Of a stretch of DNA of 64,000 nt, positions 22,092-30,596 are shown piece after piece. The stretch spans positions 1-64,000 of the forward strand of contig NZ_PTRE01000033.1 of assembly GCF_002965065.1 (NCBI RefSeq). The letters are read 5' to 3'. The position numbers and the translations under genes are program-made. The notes under the pieces were generated by a model. That model made no database searches. It had not been told where the DNA came from and saw only the letters and a program-made list of their open reading frames with translations. The DNA comes from Escherichia sp. MOD1-EC7003 (GTDB taxonomy: Bacteria > Pseudomonadota > Gammaproteobacteria > Enterobacterales > Enterobacteriaceae). How positions within the stretch are numbered: the first letter of the stretch is position 1; each line of letters starts with the position of its first letter.

Positions 22092-22376
22092 TTAATGGTG
22101 ATGGTCGTCAATCTGGTGTTCGATAACCATCCCTTCACCTACGCTGGCAAGATGGCGAACGTACGGATGCGGGCGGTAAGCCGGAGCTGGCGCAGGAGCC
22201 ACATAGACGGTTTGCGGCACGGTCGCGACGCTGACCGCTTGTGGCACGCTGACTGAATCAGGAACCACAACCACTTTGTATCCACTCGGCACATCGACGG
22301 TGACACTTTGCGCCATCGCCACTCCAGTAAAGCCCATCAAAAGCGCGCCCAACAGTAGACAATTTTTCATAATCAT
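22092..22376 (-). CDS. ybjH: Small periplasmic protein YbjH
   Basis: A 94-residue protein of unknown role. It has a signal peptide (MIMKNCLLLGALLMGFTGVAMA) with cleavage after AMA near residue 22. The mature part is rich in Val, Pro and Ala (VAPAPAPAYRPHPYVRH) and ends in a His-rich IDDHHH tail, which could bind metal. That last idea is inference only. Confidence 0.9.
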   Translation of the reverse strand: MIMKNCLLLGALLMGFTGVAMAQSVTVDVPSGYKVVVVPDSVSVPQAVSVATVPQTVYVAPAPAPAYRPHPYVRHLASVGEGMVIEHQIDDHHH

Positions 22377-22461
22377 TTCACCTGAAATAATGCAGCGGGT
22401 TAATTTCCGCGAATTATGCAGCCTTCATTCAGGCATTGTGTTGCCGGGCGTGCTGCCGTTT

Positions 22462-23277
22462 TTATTGGTTAAATGGCGCTTCGTGTTTAAGAACTTTATC
22501 AATCACATCCAGTACGCCTTCACGATTATTGGAGCCAGCTCGGTATTTTGCCGCTGCGACGACCGCGTTGCCGGCATTTTCCATTGCAAAACTAAAGCCT
22601 GCCTGACGTAGCATCTCAATATCGTTACCGCCATCGCCAAAGACCACCACTTCGCTGTCGTCTATTCCCCATAATTTCTGGAGTTGGCGAAGGCCATTGG
22701 CTTTATGTACGCCGGGGATAATCAGATCGATGCTGCCGTTGCCGGTGTGGACCGGCACCATAATATCGCCGATGGCTTCATGTAATGCTTTTTGCACTTG
22801 TGGAATCAGTTCATCGGAAAGATTCAGGCCAAACTTAAAGAAGATATCTTCTAAATTGTCAAAGTTATCGACGTATTCCAGACGGTGATAATACATTTCC
22901 GCTACCGTTTTCATGGCTTCGTCATATTTTTTGAGGGTATAGGCGCTATTTTTTCCGCAGGCAATAATTTCCACTTCCGGGCGCGTCAGCAAATGTTCCA
23001 CGACAGTAGCAAACGCATCCTTCGACAGCTCGCCATTAAAAACATCTTTGCCTTCGCTTACTACCCAACCGCCGTTTTCTGCCACAAAGGCAATTTCATT
23101 AGCAATTTCAGGGAAAAAAGAGATCAACTGATAATATTGATTCCCGCTGGCGACCACAAAGCGAATGCCTTGTGCTTTCATCTGCTGATACTGAGCCATA
23201 AACCGCTCACGGTTATAGGTTTTTTGATCGCTTAAGAAAGTACCATCCATGTCTACCGCAATTAATTTAATGCTCAT
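22462..23277 (-). CDS. ybjI: HAD-superfamily phosphatase YbjI (FMN phosphatase type)
   Basis: A 271-residue Cof-type HAD phosphatase, close paralogue of YbiV. The nucleophile loop [10 protein letters not shown], the [15 protein letters not shown] block and the acidic loop FGDGGNDIEML are all shared with it. The E. coli protein dephosphorylates FMN and erythrose 4-phosphate in vitro. The start ATG (23277) overlaps the TGA of ybjJ, so the two are co-transcribed and probably translationally coupled. Confidence 0.95.
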   Translation of the reverse strand: MSIKLIAVDMDGTFLSDQKTYNRERFMAQYQQMKAQGIRFVVASGNQYYQLISFFPEIANEIAFVAENGGWVVSEGKDVFNGELSKDAFATVVEHLLTRPEVEIIACGKNSAYTLKKYDEAMKTVAEMYYHRLEYVDNFDNLEDIFFKFGLNLSDELIPQVQKALHEAIGDIMVPVHTGNGSIDLIIPGVHKANGLRQLQKLWGIDDSEVVVFGDGGNDIEMLRQAGFSFAMENAGNAVVAAAKYRAGSNNREGVLDVIDKVLKHEAPFNQ

Positions 23278-24485
23278 CAACTATTCTCCATCGCCGTCTG
23301 CGTTTTGGTATCGGGTTTGGCGACAGCTTTCGCGACAATTGCCGCGAGAATAACCAGCGCCAGTACAACCAGCATTGCACTACGTAATCCATAATGTTCG
23401 CCGAGATAGCCCAGCAGCGGCGGCCCGACGAGAAAAGCGAGATAACCGGTCGTTGCTACCACGCTGACGCGGGTCGGCGCATCGGGGCCGGTATCGCTGG
23501 CGGCTGAAATGGTCAGCGGGAAGCCCAGCGAGGCACCCAGTCCCCAAAGTACAACAGACACTCCTGCGACCCAGGCGCTATCGATAAAAATAATTAGCCC
23601 AATACCCAACGCGCCCATTAGCGCACTGGCCCGAACTACGGCAACGCGACTGTAACGGTCGATGAACCAACCGCCGGTGAAGCGTCCAACGGTCATCCCC
23701 AGGGTAAAACCGGCATAAATCAGCGAGCCAGAAGTGGGGCTAAAACCGTGACCATCAACCATTAATAAGGGTAACCAGTCGTTGGCAGAACCTTCGGCAA
23801 AGGCCATCGCCAGCACTACAACACCAATCAACAGCAACTGGATATCGCGATAAAAAGGGACGCCTTTTTCGCCATGCTGCGTGCCATCGGCAGCATTTTT
23901 GCCCGTACCGTCAGGGATTGCCTGAATGGCGATATAAATAGGCGCGATGCCTACCAGCGCCGCCAATAAAATGTGCACCGTTGCCGGAACGCCAAAGGCC
24001 GTCAGAGCCATCCCGACCCCAGCGCCTGCCAGCGTGCCCAGGCTATAAAAACCGTGCATCATCGGCAAAACCGTCTTATTCATTTCTTGCTCAACGGCGG
24101 CACCTTCAACGTTTATCGCCACTTCCGCAGAACCAAAACTTGCCCCAAAGACGCCGAGACCAACGGCAAAGAGCACGGGCGATGTCAACCAGAGCGCCAG
24201 GCTTAATATCATCATCCCAATCAATGCGCAGGACATTGTGACCTGGATGACCTTACGCGTCCCAAAGCGTTTCACTAACCACGCTGAGCAGAGAATACCG
24301 CTCATCGAACCGATCGACAGGCCAAAGAGGACACCCCCCATTTCAGCGATCGAGACAGAAAGAATATCGCGGATAGCAGGCGTACGGGTTGCCCAGGACG
24401 CCATTAACAGGCCCGGCAAAAAGAAGAACATAAACAACGCCCAGGTTCGGCGTTTCAATACATTACGTGAAGAATTTACGGTCAT
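23277..24485 (-). CDS. ybjJ: Major-facilitator transporter YbjJ
   Basis: A 402-residue inner-membrane transporter with 12 predicted membrane segments and an MFS fold (first helix [20 protein letters not shown]). The substrate is unknown. It is encoded upstream of ybjI and divergently from rcdA. A palindrome at 24,528-24,547, between ybjJ and rcdA, suggests control by that TetR-type regulator. Confidence 0.92.
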   Translation of the reverse strand: MTVNSSRNVLKRRTWALFMFFFLPGLLMASWATRTPAIRDILSVSIAEMGGVLFGLSIGSMSGILCSAWLVKRFGTRKVIQVTMSCALIGMMILSLALWLTSPVLFAVGLGVFGASFGSAEVAINVEGAAVEQEMNKTVLPMMHGFYSLGTLAGAGVGMALTAFGVPATVHILLAALVGIAPIYIAIQAIPDGTGKNAADGTQHGEKGVPFYRDIQLLLIGVVVLAMAFAEGSANDWLPLLMVDGHGFSPTSGSLIYAGFTLGMTVGRFTGGWFIDRYSRVAVVRASALMGALGIGLIIFIDSAWVAGVSVVLWGLGASLGFPLTISAASDTGPDAPTRVSVVATTGYLAFLVGPPLLGYLGEHYGLRSAMLVVLALVILAAIVAKAVAKPDTKTQTAMENS

Positions 24486-24527
24486 AGATCACGTCAAAAA
24501 GGAAGAGGGGAGACAACCTTAGCAAGG

Positions 24528-24547
24528 TTGTGTACATTTGTACACAA
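24528..24547. promoter_or_regulatory. Probable RcdA/TetR-type operator palindrome
   Basis: TTGTGTACA and TGTACACAA form a perfect 9-bp inverted repeat separated by TT, in the 82-nt gap between divergent ybjJ and rcdA. A second, smaller repeat (AACCTT-AGC-AAGGTT, 24515-24529) abuts it. TetR regulators usually bind such sites beside their own gene. Confidence 0.65.
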
Positions 24548-24567
24548 TTACAGAGAGAGGAAATGAC

Positions 24568-25104
24568 ATGCGTCGCGCTAACGATCCGCAACGGCGAGAA
24601 AAAATCATCCAGGCCACGCTGGAGGCGGTGAAACTTTACGGAATACATGCTGTTACGCACCGCAAAATTGCTACCCTTGCCGGGGTGCCGTTGGGATCGA
24701 TGACCTACTATTTTTCAGGAATTGATGAGTTGCTGCTGGAGGCGTTCAGCAGTTTTACCGAGATCATGTCCCGGCAATATCAGGCATTTTTTAGCGACGT
24801 CAGTGATGCAACAGGCGCATGCCAGGCTATCACCGAGATGATCTACAGCTCGCAGGTTGCAACGCCGGATAACATGGAGCTGATGTATCAGCTCTACGCG
24901 CTGGCTAGTCGAAAACCGCTATTAAAAACGGTAATGCAAAACTGGATGCAGCGTAGTCAGCAAACGCTCGAACAATGGTTTGATCCCGGAACTGCCCGCG
25001 CGCTTGATGCGTTTATTGAGGGAATGACGCTGCATTTTGTTACCGACCGTAAGCCGCTATCGCGTGAGGAGATTTTGAGGATGGTTGAGAGGGTTGCAGG
25101 GTAG
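24568..25104 (+). CDS. rcdA: TetR-family regulator RcdA (YbjK)
   Basis: A 178-residue regulator with an N-terminal TetR helix-turn-helix ([25 protein letters not shown], residues ~25-50) and a helical ligand-binding C-terminal domain. In E. coli it activates csgD and other stress and biofilm genes. The start at 24568 (after AGAGAGG) matches the known protein. The open frame continues 10 codons upstream through the operator and is not used. The prophage attL lies 14 nt past its stop codon, so the gene itself is intact. Confidence 0.94.
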   Translation: MRRANDPQRREKIIQATLEAVKLYGIHAVTHRKIATLAGVPLGSMTYYFSGIDELLLEAFSSFTEIMSRQYQAFFSDVSDATGACQAITEMIYSSQVATPDNMELMYQLYALASRKPLLKTVMQNWMQRSQQTLEQWFDPGTARALDAFIEGMTLHFVTDRKPLSREEILRMVERVAG

Positions 25105-25117
25105 TAGTAGATAAATT

Positions 25118-25137
25118 TCAGGCAACAAAAAACCCAT
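25118..25137. repeat. attL core
   Basis: TCAGGCAACAAAAAACCCAT occurs here and again at 57,595-57,614. The flanking ATAAATT/ATAAATC extends the similarity with one mismatch. Left of it lies the 3' flank of rcdA. Confidence 0.9.
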
Positions 25138-25154
25138 TTATGTAAACGGGTTAA
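25128..25154 (-). terminator. Hairpin plus T-tract at the end of int
   Basis: On the minus strand CCCGTTT-ACAT-AAATGGG folds (one G-T pair) and is followed by TTTTTTG, which comes from the shared att core. The phage arm thus supplies a stem for the T tract of the att site, ending the int transcript. Confidence 0.55.
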
Positions 25155-25156
25155 TT

Positions 25157-25190
25157 AAAACAATAAGTTAGATTAAAAACAATAAGTTAG
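25157..25190. repeat. Tandem 15-bp repeats beside attL (possible integrase arm sites)
   Basis: AAAACAATAAGTTAG occurs at 25157-25171 and again at 25176-25190, a 19-bp period, between attL and the end of int. P2-type integrases bind repeated arm sites in such positions. The role is inferred. Confidence 0.5.
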
Positions 25191-25211
25191 GTTGGTGGTC
25201 AGTGGTGGTTA

Positions 25212-26264
25212 TTACGGGGTAATGCCAACCGCTGCCGCCACTTTGTCGCCACTTGGCAGCGTTGCCAGAGGATTGAAACGGAGCGCCGTTTCCAGATGAT
25301 CCGGTGCCAGATGTGCGTAACGCATAGTCATTTTTATATCGTGGTGTCCGAGAATTTTTTGTAAGGCCAGAATGTTTCCACCCGACATCATGAAGTGCGC
25401 CGCAAACGTATGGCGCAGAACGTGTGTGAGTTGACCGCGAGGGAGCACGATAGACGTTTTTTCCATCACGGATAAAAATTGAAAATAGCAGTCTGTGAAG
25501 AAATTGAACCCATCAAGCGCCATGATCTCTTCGTAAAGCTCTTTACTGATAGGGATGCTTCTGTTTTTCTTCCCCTTCGTTCTGACAAAGGTAATTCGGT
25601 ATTTGGTCACCTGTGAGCGGGTAAGATTTACGGCTTCACGCCAGCGTGCGCCTGTGCTTAAGCATATCTTAACTACCAGTGCCAGAATTGGGTCCTGACG
25701 TTTGCAATCAGCCAGCAATTCAACAATCTGCTCATGGGTAAGCCATGCCATCTCTTTTTCTGCGATGGTGAATTTTCGCATGTTCTCCAGTGGGTTCGGA
25801 TACGACCATTCGCCCAGACGGGATAGTTCGCTAAAAACACTACTTAGATAGCTTTGCTCCAGGTTAATGGTGACCGGGCTTGCTCCTTTCTTCCATTTCT
25901 CGCTGAAGTAGATCTCGCCTGTCAGGCGTTTATCTCGATAGTGGGCAAACATTTTAGAGGTGAGATCGGTTGCAAGAGGATTGCCTAGAGCGTCAACCAT
26001 CAGCAGCAATTTGTCATAGACATGCTGTCCAGCAGTCAGAGATTTACCATGTAGTTTGAACCATAGCTCAACCACGTCTTTCAGGGTTCGACGATCCACT
26101 GATTCGCCCAGCCAGGGCTTTGATTCGGTTTCTTCCATCGTGTGACGCTCAAAAGCCAGAGCTTCGCCTTTGGTGGCGAATTGTTTACGCACACGACGCC
26201 CACTTCGTCCGGCGGGGTAACATTCGCAAAGCCATTTCCCTGTGGTGAGTTTTCGTACTGCCAT
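25212..26264 (-). CDS. int: Prophage integrase (tyrosine recombinase)
   Basis: A 350-residue P2-type integrase that inserts and excises the prophage at rybB. The catalytic set is complete: Arg in STGARWREAVNL, the HVLRHTFAAHF box (HxxR), LGHHDIKMTMRYAHLAP with its His and the tyrosine nucleophile near the C-terminus. The N-terminal arm-binding and SAM-like core-binding domains precede them. The start is ATG 26264 after GGAGGG. The frame is open a further 52 codons upstream, but that part is not conserved-looking. The gene abuts attL. Confidence 0.95.
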   Translation of the reverse strand: MAVRKLTTGKWLCECYPAGRSGRRVRKQFATKGEALAFERHTMEETESKPWLGESVDRRTLKDVVELWFKLHGKSLTAGQHVYDKLLLMVDALGNPLATDLTSKMFAHYRDKRLTGEIYFSEKWKKGASPVTINLEQSYLSSVFSELSRLGEWSYPNPLENMRKFTIAEKEMAWLTHEQIVELLADCKRQDPILALVVKICLSTGARWREAVNLTRSQVTKYRITFVRTKGKKNRSIPISKELYEEIMALDGFNFFTDCYFQFLSVMEKTSIVLPRGQLTHVLRHTFAAHFMMSGGNILALQKILGHHDIKMTMRYAHLAPDHLETALRFNPLATLPSGDKVAAAVGITP

Positions 26265-26452
26265 AAAAAATGCCCTCCAGTAGAGAGCATTTTTACTGTA
26301 TGTATAACCAGTGTCAATGTATGAAATCCTACGACCATACATCTCACTGAAGCCATAATGAAGTTGGCTATTCTTTTTGCTATGTGAGCATGTAACTTTT
26401 GCGGTTAACCTGCGGCTCATTTTTATTTTAGACGCAGATATAAAAACAAAAG

Positions 26453-26644
26453 TTATCGTGAGTTTTTAGTACAGATTTTTTTGGATTTACTAATAGTTCC
26501 ATCATTGCAAACGAATTTGCCATCTGAGGTACAGTGAGAAACACCTCCCTTTTTCCCTGAGCAGGGATAATTTCTAGCATAGGTAGTTAGTGGGTTTAAT
26601 AACAAAGAACATGACAAAACCACAAAAAATACCTTACCAAGCAT
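26453..26644 (-). CDS. Small secreted cysteine-rich protein (cargo gene)
   Basis: A 63-residue protein with a clear signal peptide ([18 protein letters not shown], cleavage near residue 23). The mature part of ~40 residues carries four cysteines (NYPC, SHC, FVC, KIC), suggesting two disulfides in the periplasm. A strong GGGAGGAAACT site precedes the ATG. It lies between int and cI, where P2 has no gene, so it is probably a lysogenic-conversion gene expressed in the prophage state. I do not recognise a characterised function. Confidence 0.75.
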   Translation of the reverse strand: MLGKVFFVVLSCSLLLNPLTTYARNYPCSGKKGGVSHCTSDGKFVCNDGTISKSKKICTKNSR

Positions 26645-26659
26645 AGTTTCCTCCCGGTA

Positions 26660-27229
26660 CTATTTAACATACTTGACTGTTAAACTTATAATTTTACCAA
26701 TTATTTCAATGTCTTCTATCTTGCATTCGAAGGCTCTGTTTCCACCCTCGACGAAGATTCTTCCACCGGGTAAACGAGTAATGTCACGGATCGTTATTTC
26801 GCCATCAATACTTATTACCCATTTACCATCACGTATATCATCAAATTCTTTATCACAAATAAATTCAGAATTGTTATCTGTGATGACAAAAGGTTTTTTA
26901 AACGTAGAGGGTAGAAATCCCTTATCAAAAATATAAAAACCGTCTTTCTGCAATGCTCCATCAGACAATAAATATTTTTCTACTTCTATAGTATTTGTAT
27001 TTGCTGATGCTTGCTTTGAACCATGCCCTGTTGTTAGCCAATTAAGCGAGGTGCCCGTTTCAAGGGCGCACTGGATTACCCAATCTGCTGGAAAAATATC
27101 ACGCATATAGCGCGTTGCCATGGTGCTCTTAGAAACACCTAAATGATCACAGAGAGCCTGACGAGTACCGAACCCATATGCTTCAACTAAACGTTCTATG
27201 GCTTTCTTACCGCCGCTATTGAAATCCAC
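26660..27229 (-). CDS. cI: Prophage repressor CI (186 CI-like)
   Basis: A 189-residue repressor that keeps the prophage silent. The N-terminal helix-turn-helix is in RLVEAYGFGTRQALCDHLGVSKSTMATRYMRD. A linker and a C-terminal oligomerisation domain like that of 186 CI follow (GKWVISIDGEITIRDITRLPGGRIFVEGG). The chosen start is GTG 27229, preceded by a near-perfect GGAGGACTT site. This gives a length close to 186 CI (192). The open frame continues 29 codons upstream but that would bury the ribosome-binding site. No RecA-cleavage motif is evident, in line with 186, where an antirepressor rather than cleavage triggers induction. Confidence 0.85.
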   Translation of the reverse strand: MDFNSGGKKAIERLVEAYGFGTRQALCDHLGVSKSTMATRYMRDIFPADWVIQCALETGTSLNWLTTGHGSKQASANTNTIEVEKYLLSDGALQKDGFYIFDKGFLPSTFKKPFVITDNNSEFICDKEFDDIRDGKWVISIDGEITIRDITRLPGGRIFVEGGNRAFECKIEDIEIIGKIISLTVKYVK

Positions 27230-27256
27230 AAGTCCTCCAAAGAAATCCAAAATTCG

Positions 27257-27285
27257 TTGACAGATTCCAAAAGCGATCTTAAAGT
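27257..27285 (+). promoter_or_regulatory. Candidate rightward early promoter
   Basis: TTGACA (27257-27262), a 17-nt spacer and TAAAGT (27280-27285) lie in the cI-cox gap reading toward cox/cII. The nearby inverted words TCCAAAAG and CTTTTGGA could be CI-binding half sites. Judged by eye only. Confidence 0.5.
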
Positions 27286-27374
27286 TGAACCAGAAGTGTT
27301 CTTTTGGAGCCTTCACTACTAATCACGACAAACAACGGCTCGCCACAAGCCATATCTAGAAGGAATGTTGCCTT

Positions 27375-27578
27375 ATGACACCTAACATTTCAATTACTCT
27401 GAATACACCACATGTCACAATCGAACGTTATAGCGAACTGACTGGCCTTTCTATTGATACGATTAACGACATGTTGGCTGATGGCCGACTACCTCGTCAT
27501 CGTCTTCGTAAAGACAAAAAACGTGAAAAGGTAATGATTAACCTGGCTGCTCTGACTGTTGATGCTTTGTCTGCTTAA
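27375..27578 (+). CDS. Cox/Apl-like excisionase and regulator
   Basis: A 67-residue small DNA-binding protein in the position of P2 cox / 186 apl, first gene rightward from the repressor. It carries a MerR/excisionase-like helix-turn-helix ([20 protein letters not shown], then RLPRHRLRK). Such proteins switch the phage from lysogeny to lysis and direct excision. Its ATG at 27375 lies 145 nt from the cI start, so both promoters must be in that gap. Confidence 0.8.
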   Translation: MTPNISITLNTPHVTIERYSELTGLSIDTINDMLADGRLPRHRLRKDKKREKVMINLAALTVDALSA

Positions 27579-27642
27579 TAGACGTCTATTTTCGCAATAA
27601 GACGCTGAGTTCGATTTTGCGATAAGTTCGGAGTTGAAAACC

Positions 27643-28152
27643 ATGTTTGATTACCAAGTTTCCAAACATCCACATTTTGATGAAGCCTGTCGTGCATTCG
27701 CACTGCGCCACAATCTGGTGCAACTGGCAGAACGTGCGGGCATGAATGTGCAGATTCTGCGGAACAAGCTGAACCCAGCTCAACCTCATTTATTAACCGC
27801 ACCAGAAATCTGGCTGCTTACCGATCTGACTGAAGATTCAACGTTGGTAGATGGTTTTCTGGCACAGATTCATTGTCTGCCATGTGTACCGATTAATGAG
27901 GTAGCAAAAGAGAAACTGCCACATTACGTCATGAGTGCAACCGCAGAGATCGGGCGTGTTGCTGCAGGTGCGGTATCTGGCGATGTAAAAACCAGTGCAG
28001 GTCGTCGTGATGCTATCAGCAGCATTAACTCTGTAACACGACTGATGGCGCTGGCGGCTGTTTCATTGCAGGCCCGTTTACAGGCTAATCCTGCGATGGC
28101 GAGTGCAGTTGATACCGTGACTGGCCTCGGTGCTTCATTCGGTTTGCTGTGA
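27643..28152 (+). CDS. cII: Regulatory protein CII (186 type)
   Basis: A 169-residue protein closely matching 186 CII as I remember it ([20 protein letters not shown] at the start, GASFGLL at the end). In 186, CII activates the pE promoter to establish lysogeny. An N-terminal helix-turn-helix region is seen in [19 protein letters not shown]. The start at 27643 follows GGAG. A TTG three codons earlier is possible but less likely. Confidence 0.9.
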   Translation: MFDYQVSKHPHFDEACRAFALRHNLVQLAERAGMNVQILRNKLNPAQPHLLTAPEIWLLTDLTEDSTLVDGFLAQIHCLPCVPINEVAKEKLPHYVMSATAEIGRVAAGAVSGDVKTSAGRRDAISSINSVTRLMALAAVSLQARLQANPAMASAVDTVTGLGASFGLL

Positions 28153-28159
28153 GGTGCTT

Positions 28160-28456
28160 ATGCTGACGAAAGAACCATCATTTGCATCGCTGCTGGTAAA
28201 ACAAAGCCCGGCAATGCACTACGGTCACGGCTGGATCATGGGTGAGGATGGTAAACGCTGGCATCCGTGCCGTTCACAAGATGAATTGCTGTCTGAATTG
28301 ACCACGGGGAAACGGAGAAAGTCAAAATGTATGCAGCGGAAAGTGAAGTGGTTTATCAGTTTCGTTACAGAGGGGAGAGTTATTCAGTACCTGAAGATGA
28401 TTTGCTCTGTTGTTATCCGTCGTTGTCGGGCGATGGCAGTTACTTTTTCACGCTAA
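28160..28456 (+). CDS. Fil-like protein (phage 186 filamentation family)
   Basis: The first ~50 residues (MLTKEPSFASLLVKQSPAMH, then YGHGWIMGEDGKRWHPCRSQ) look like the 186 Fil family, whose expression blocks host division. The frame runs to 98 residues, but the C-terminal half looks unlike protein and overlaps the next gene by 130 nt. Either this form is extended, or the gene is mildly damaged. It follows cII by 7 nt. Confidence 0.6.
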   Translation: MLTKEPSFASLLVKQSPAMHYGHGWIMGEDGKRWHPCRSQDELLSELTTGKRRKSKCMQRKVKWFISFVTEGRVIQYLKMICSVVIRRCRAMAVTFSR

Positions 28457-28551
28457 AGGATGGGACGTTTTTACGGGGAGAGCAGGTTAAAGAGACGATA
28501 CGAAAAAATGTATCTCCTCTTGAACGTTACCGTAAGAACAAAGAACGATAG
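28327..28551 (+). CDS. Small early prophage protein, unknown function
   Basis: A 74-residue acidic/aromatic protein (MYAAESEVVYQFRYRGESYS, ending ERYRKNKER) that I recall as a common conserved early gene of P2-like prophages. GGAG lies 10 nt before the ATG. It overlaps the Fil-like frame. Function unknown. Confidence 0.65.
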   Translation: MYAAESEVVYQFRYRGESYSVPEDDLLCCYPSLSGDGSYFFTLKDGTFLRGEQVKETIRKNVSPLERYRKNKER

Positions 28552-28573
28552 TTGCGTTTTGGGGATATGAATT

Positions 28574-28915
28574 ATGGCAATTAATGGCGCTGCGGCGACT
28601 GTTCCATTAAGCCCCGGTGAACGCCTGAATGGACTTAATCACATTGCGGAGTTAAGGGCGAAAGTTTTTGGCCTGAATATTGAGTCAGAGCTTGAGCGGT
28701 TTATTAAAGATATGCGTGATCCACGGGATATCAATAGCGAACAAAATAAACGGGCACTGGCTGCCATATTCTTTATGGCAAAAATTCCAGCTGAACGTCA
28801 TAGCATCAGCATTAATGAGCTGACCACTGACGAAAAGCGGGAGTTGATTAAAGCAATGAATCATTTTCGTGCAGTGGTGAGCTTATTTCCCAGACGGCTA
28901 ACCATGCCGAATTAA
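28574..28915 (+). CDS. Early prophage protein (DUF5347-like)
   Basis: A 113-residue soluble helical protein (SPGERLNGLNHIAELRAKVFG in its N-terminal third) of the type annotated DUF5347 in P2-like phages; that family name is from memory. It lies at the position of P2 gene B, but no similarity to the B helicase loader is evident. Function unknown. Confidence 0.7.
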   Translation: MAINGAAATVPLSPGERLNGLNHIAELRAKVFGLNIESELERFIKDMRDPRDINSEQNKRALAAIFFMAKIPAERHSISINELTTDEKRELIKAMNHFRAVVSLFPRRLTMPN

Positions 28916-28982
28916 CCAGCTAATGAAATTAATGGCGTAAACCCGCCGGGCATCCCTTTATCTAAATTCAGGAGAATTGATT

Positions 28983-29216
28983 ATGCGTAATATTGAAACC
29001 CTCACGACTAAAACCGGACCGGATGACGCAGGGCTTAATATTTTACTGACAGAGGCTCGTCTGGAAGAACGCCGGGCAAGGGCTGAAGCAATGGCTGCCC
29101 GCCTTGATAGTCTTGCGTGTCATATCACATCCCGCCAGCTAAACCACGTCGAAGCGGCAGAACTGCTGCGTGTGACCGCTGAAGCAATCCAGAACGAAGC
29201 GCAGGAGATCCACTAA
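28983..29216 (+). CDS. Early prophage protein (DUF2732 family)
   Basis: A 77-residue, Arg/Glu-rich helical protein (LTEARLEERRARAEAMAARL) of the DUF2732 type found in P2 relatives. AGGAGA precedes the ATG at 28983. Its stop overlaps the start of the next gene, so the cluster is tightly coupled. Function unknown. Confidence 0.75.
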   Translation: MRNIETLTTKTGPDDAGLNILLTEARLEERRARAEAMAARLDSLACHITSRQLNHVEAAELLRVTAEAIQNEAQEIH

Positions 29217-29443
29217 TGGCTGATGCAATGGATCTCGTACAGCAGCGCGTTGAAGAAGAACGCCAGCGCCATATCCGTGCTGCCCGTGCCAAAACACCGG
29301 GCGTGTCTCGCGTGCTTTGCATTGAATGTGAAGCGCCAATTCCGCCAGCACGCCGCCGCGCCATTCCAGGAGTGCAGCTTTGCATTACCTGTCAGGAAAT
29401 CGCAGAGCTGAAAGGCAAACATTACAACGGAGGTGCTGTATGA
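29216..29443 (+). CDS. TraR/DksA-type zinc-finger protein
   Basis: A 75-residue protein with a helical N-terminus and a C4 zinc finger ([15 protein letters not shown], then CITC) of the DksA/TraR family; P2 orf82 is the counterpart. TraR-like proteins bind RNA polymerase through the secondary channel. Whether this phage version does so is not known. It overlaps both neighbours by a base or four (ATGA). Confidence 0.85.
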   Translation: MADAMDLVQQRVEEERQRHIRAARAKTPGVSRVLCIECEAPIPPARRRAIPGVQLCITCQEIAELKGKHYNGGAV

Positions 29444-29742
29444 CAGGGGCTGTGCGTATCCATCAATTAAAAATTGCACCTAAGTATTTCAACGCTGTGG
29501 TTGCAGGTCAAAAGACGGCTGAACTTCGTAAAGACGATCGTGGCTATAAAGTTGGTGATGTTCTTTCTCTTTGCGAATGGAAGCATGGCGTATTTACGGG
29601 TAGGGAATGGGCCGCGGTTATCTCTCATGTGCTTCCGGTTAATGACGTCATGGCAGTTTCAGAACAATGGGTGATGCTATCAATTCGCTCATTAACCCCA
29701 TTAGAAGCTTTAGGATATGTTATTGCAGGAGGTGCTGTATGA
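29440..29742 (+). CDS. DUF3850 (ASCH/PUA-like) protein
   Basis: A 100-residue protein with the small RNA-binding-like DUF3850 fold ([20 protein letters not shown], then [13 protein letters not shown] and LSLCEWKHG). Its role in phages is unknown. The start at 29440 uses the ATGA overlap with the zinc-finger gene. Twenty further open codons upstream are out-of-frame neighbour sequence. Confidence 0.8.
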   Translation: MTGAVRIHQLKIAPKYFNAVVAGQKTAELRKDDRGYKVGDVLSLCEWKHGVFTGREWAAVISHVLPVNDVMAVSEQWVMLSIRSLTPLEALGYVIAGGAV

Positions 29743-30596
29743 GCACCATCCTGAAATGGGCGGGTAATAAAACCACCATTATGTCCGAACTGAAAAAATA
29801 CCTTCCTGCTGGCACGCGACTGGTTGAACCTTTCGCGGGTTCTTGTGCTGTGATGATGGAGACGGATTACCCCAGCTATCTGGTTGCGGATATTAATCCT
29901 GATTTAATCAACCTCTATAAAAAGGTTGCTGCTGATTGTGAGGCGTTTATATCTCGTGCCAGAGCTTTATTTGAGGAAGCAAACAGAGAGGTGGCTTATT
30001 ACAACATAAGGCAGGAGTTTAATTACTCCACTGAAATTACTGATTTCATGAAAGCGGTATATTTTCTGTATCTCAATCGTCATGGTTACCGTGGGCTATG
30101 TCGCTATAACAAGAGCGGGTATTTCAACATTCCCTACGGTAATTATAAAAATCCGTATTTCCCTGAAAAAGAAATTCGCGCATTTGCAGAGAAAGCCCAG
30201 CGGGCAACGTTTATCTGCGCCAGCTTTGATGAAACGCTGGCGATGTTGAAGGCGGGGGATGTGGTGTATTGCGATCCGCCTTATGACGGTACGTTTTCCG
30301 GCTATCACACTGATGGCTTCACTGAAGATGACCAGTATCACCTGGCATCCGTTCTTGAACATCGATCATCTGAAGGTCATCCGGTCATTGTTTCTAACAG
30401 TGACACATCCCTGATCCGTTCGCTGTATCGCAATTTTACTCACCACTACATCAAGGCAAAACGCAGCATCGGCGTGGCAGCTGGTGAGAGTAAATCTGCA
30501 ACAGAAATCATCGCTGTTTCCGGGCCGCGCTGCTGGGTAGGATTTGATCCTTCGCGTGGCGTGGATTGTTCCGTCGTGTACGGAGTGCGTGCATGA
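29739..30596 (+). CDS. Prophage Dam-type adenine-N6 DNA methylase
   Basis: A 285-residue D12-class methyltransferase. It has the SAM-binding start ([14 protein letters not shown]), a FAGSCAVMM loop (motif I) and the catalytic [11 protein letters not shown] motif IV near residue 185. Similarity to host Dam suggests GATC methylation, which could protect phage DNA or time its replication; the target is inferred. It overlaps both the preceding gene and gene A by four bases. Confidence 0.9.
   Translation: MSTILKWAGNKTTIMSELKKYLPAGTRLVEPFAGSCAVMMETDYPSYLVADINPDLINLYKKVAADCEAFISRARALFEEANREVAYYNIRQEFNYSTEITDFMKAVYFLYLNRHGYRGLCRYNKSGYFNIPYGNYKNPYFPEKEIRAFAEKAQRATFICASFDETLAMLKAGDVVYCDPPYDGTFSGYHTDGFTEDDQYHLASVLEHRSSEGHPVIVSNSDTSLIRSLYRNFTHHYIKAKRSIGVAAGESKSATEIIAVSGPRCWVGFDPSRGVDCSVVYGVRA

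Noticed and set aside
26265..26420. 52-codon N-terminal extension of int
   Set aside because: The good GGAGGG ribosome site and the family-like start are at 26264; the extension is AT-rich intergenic sequence.
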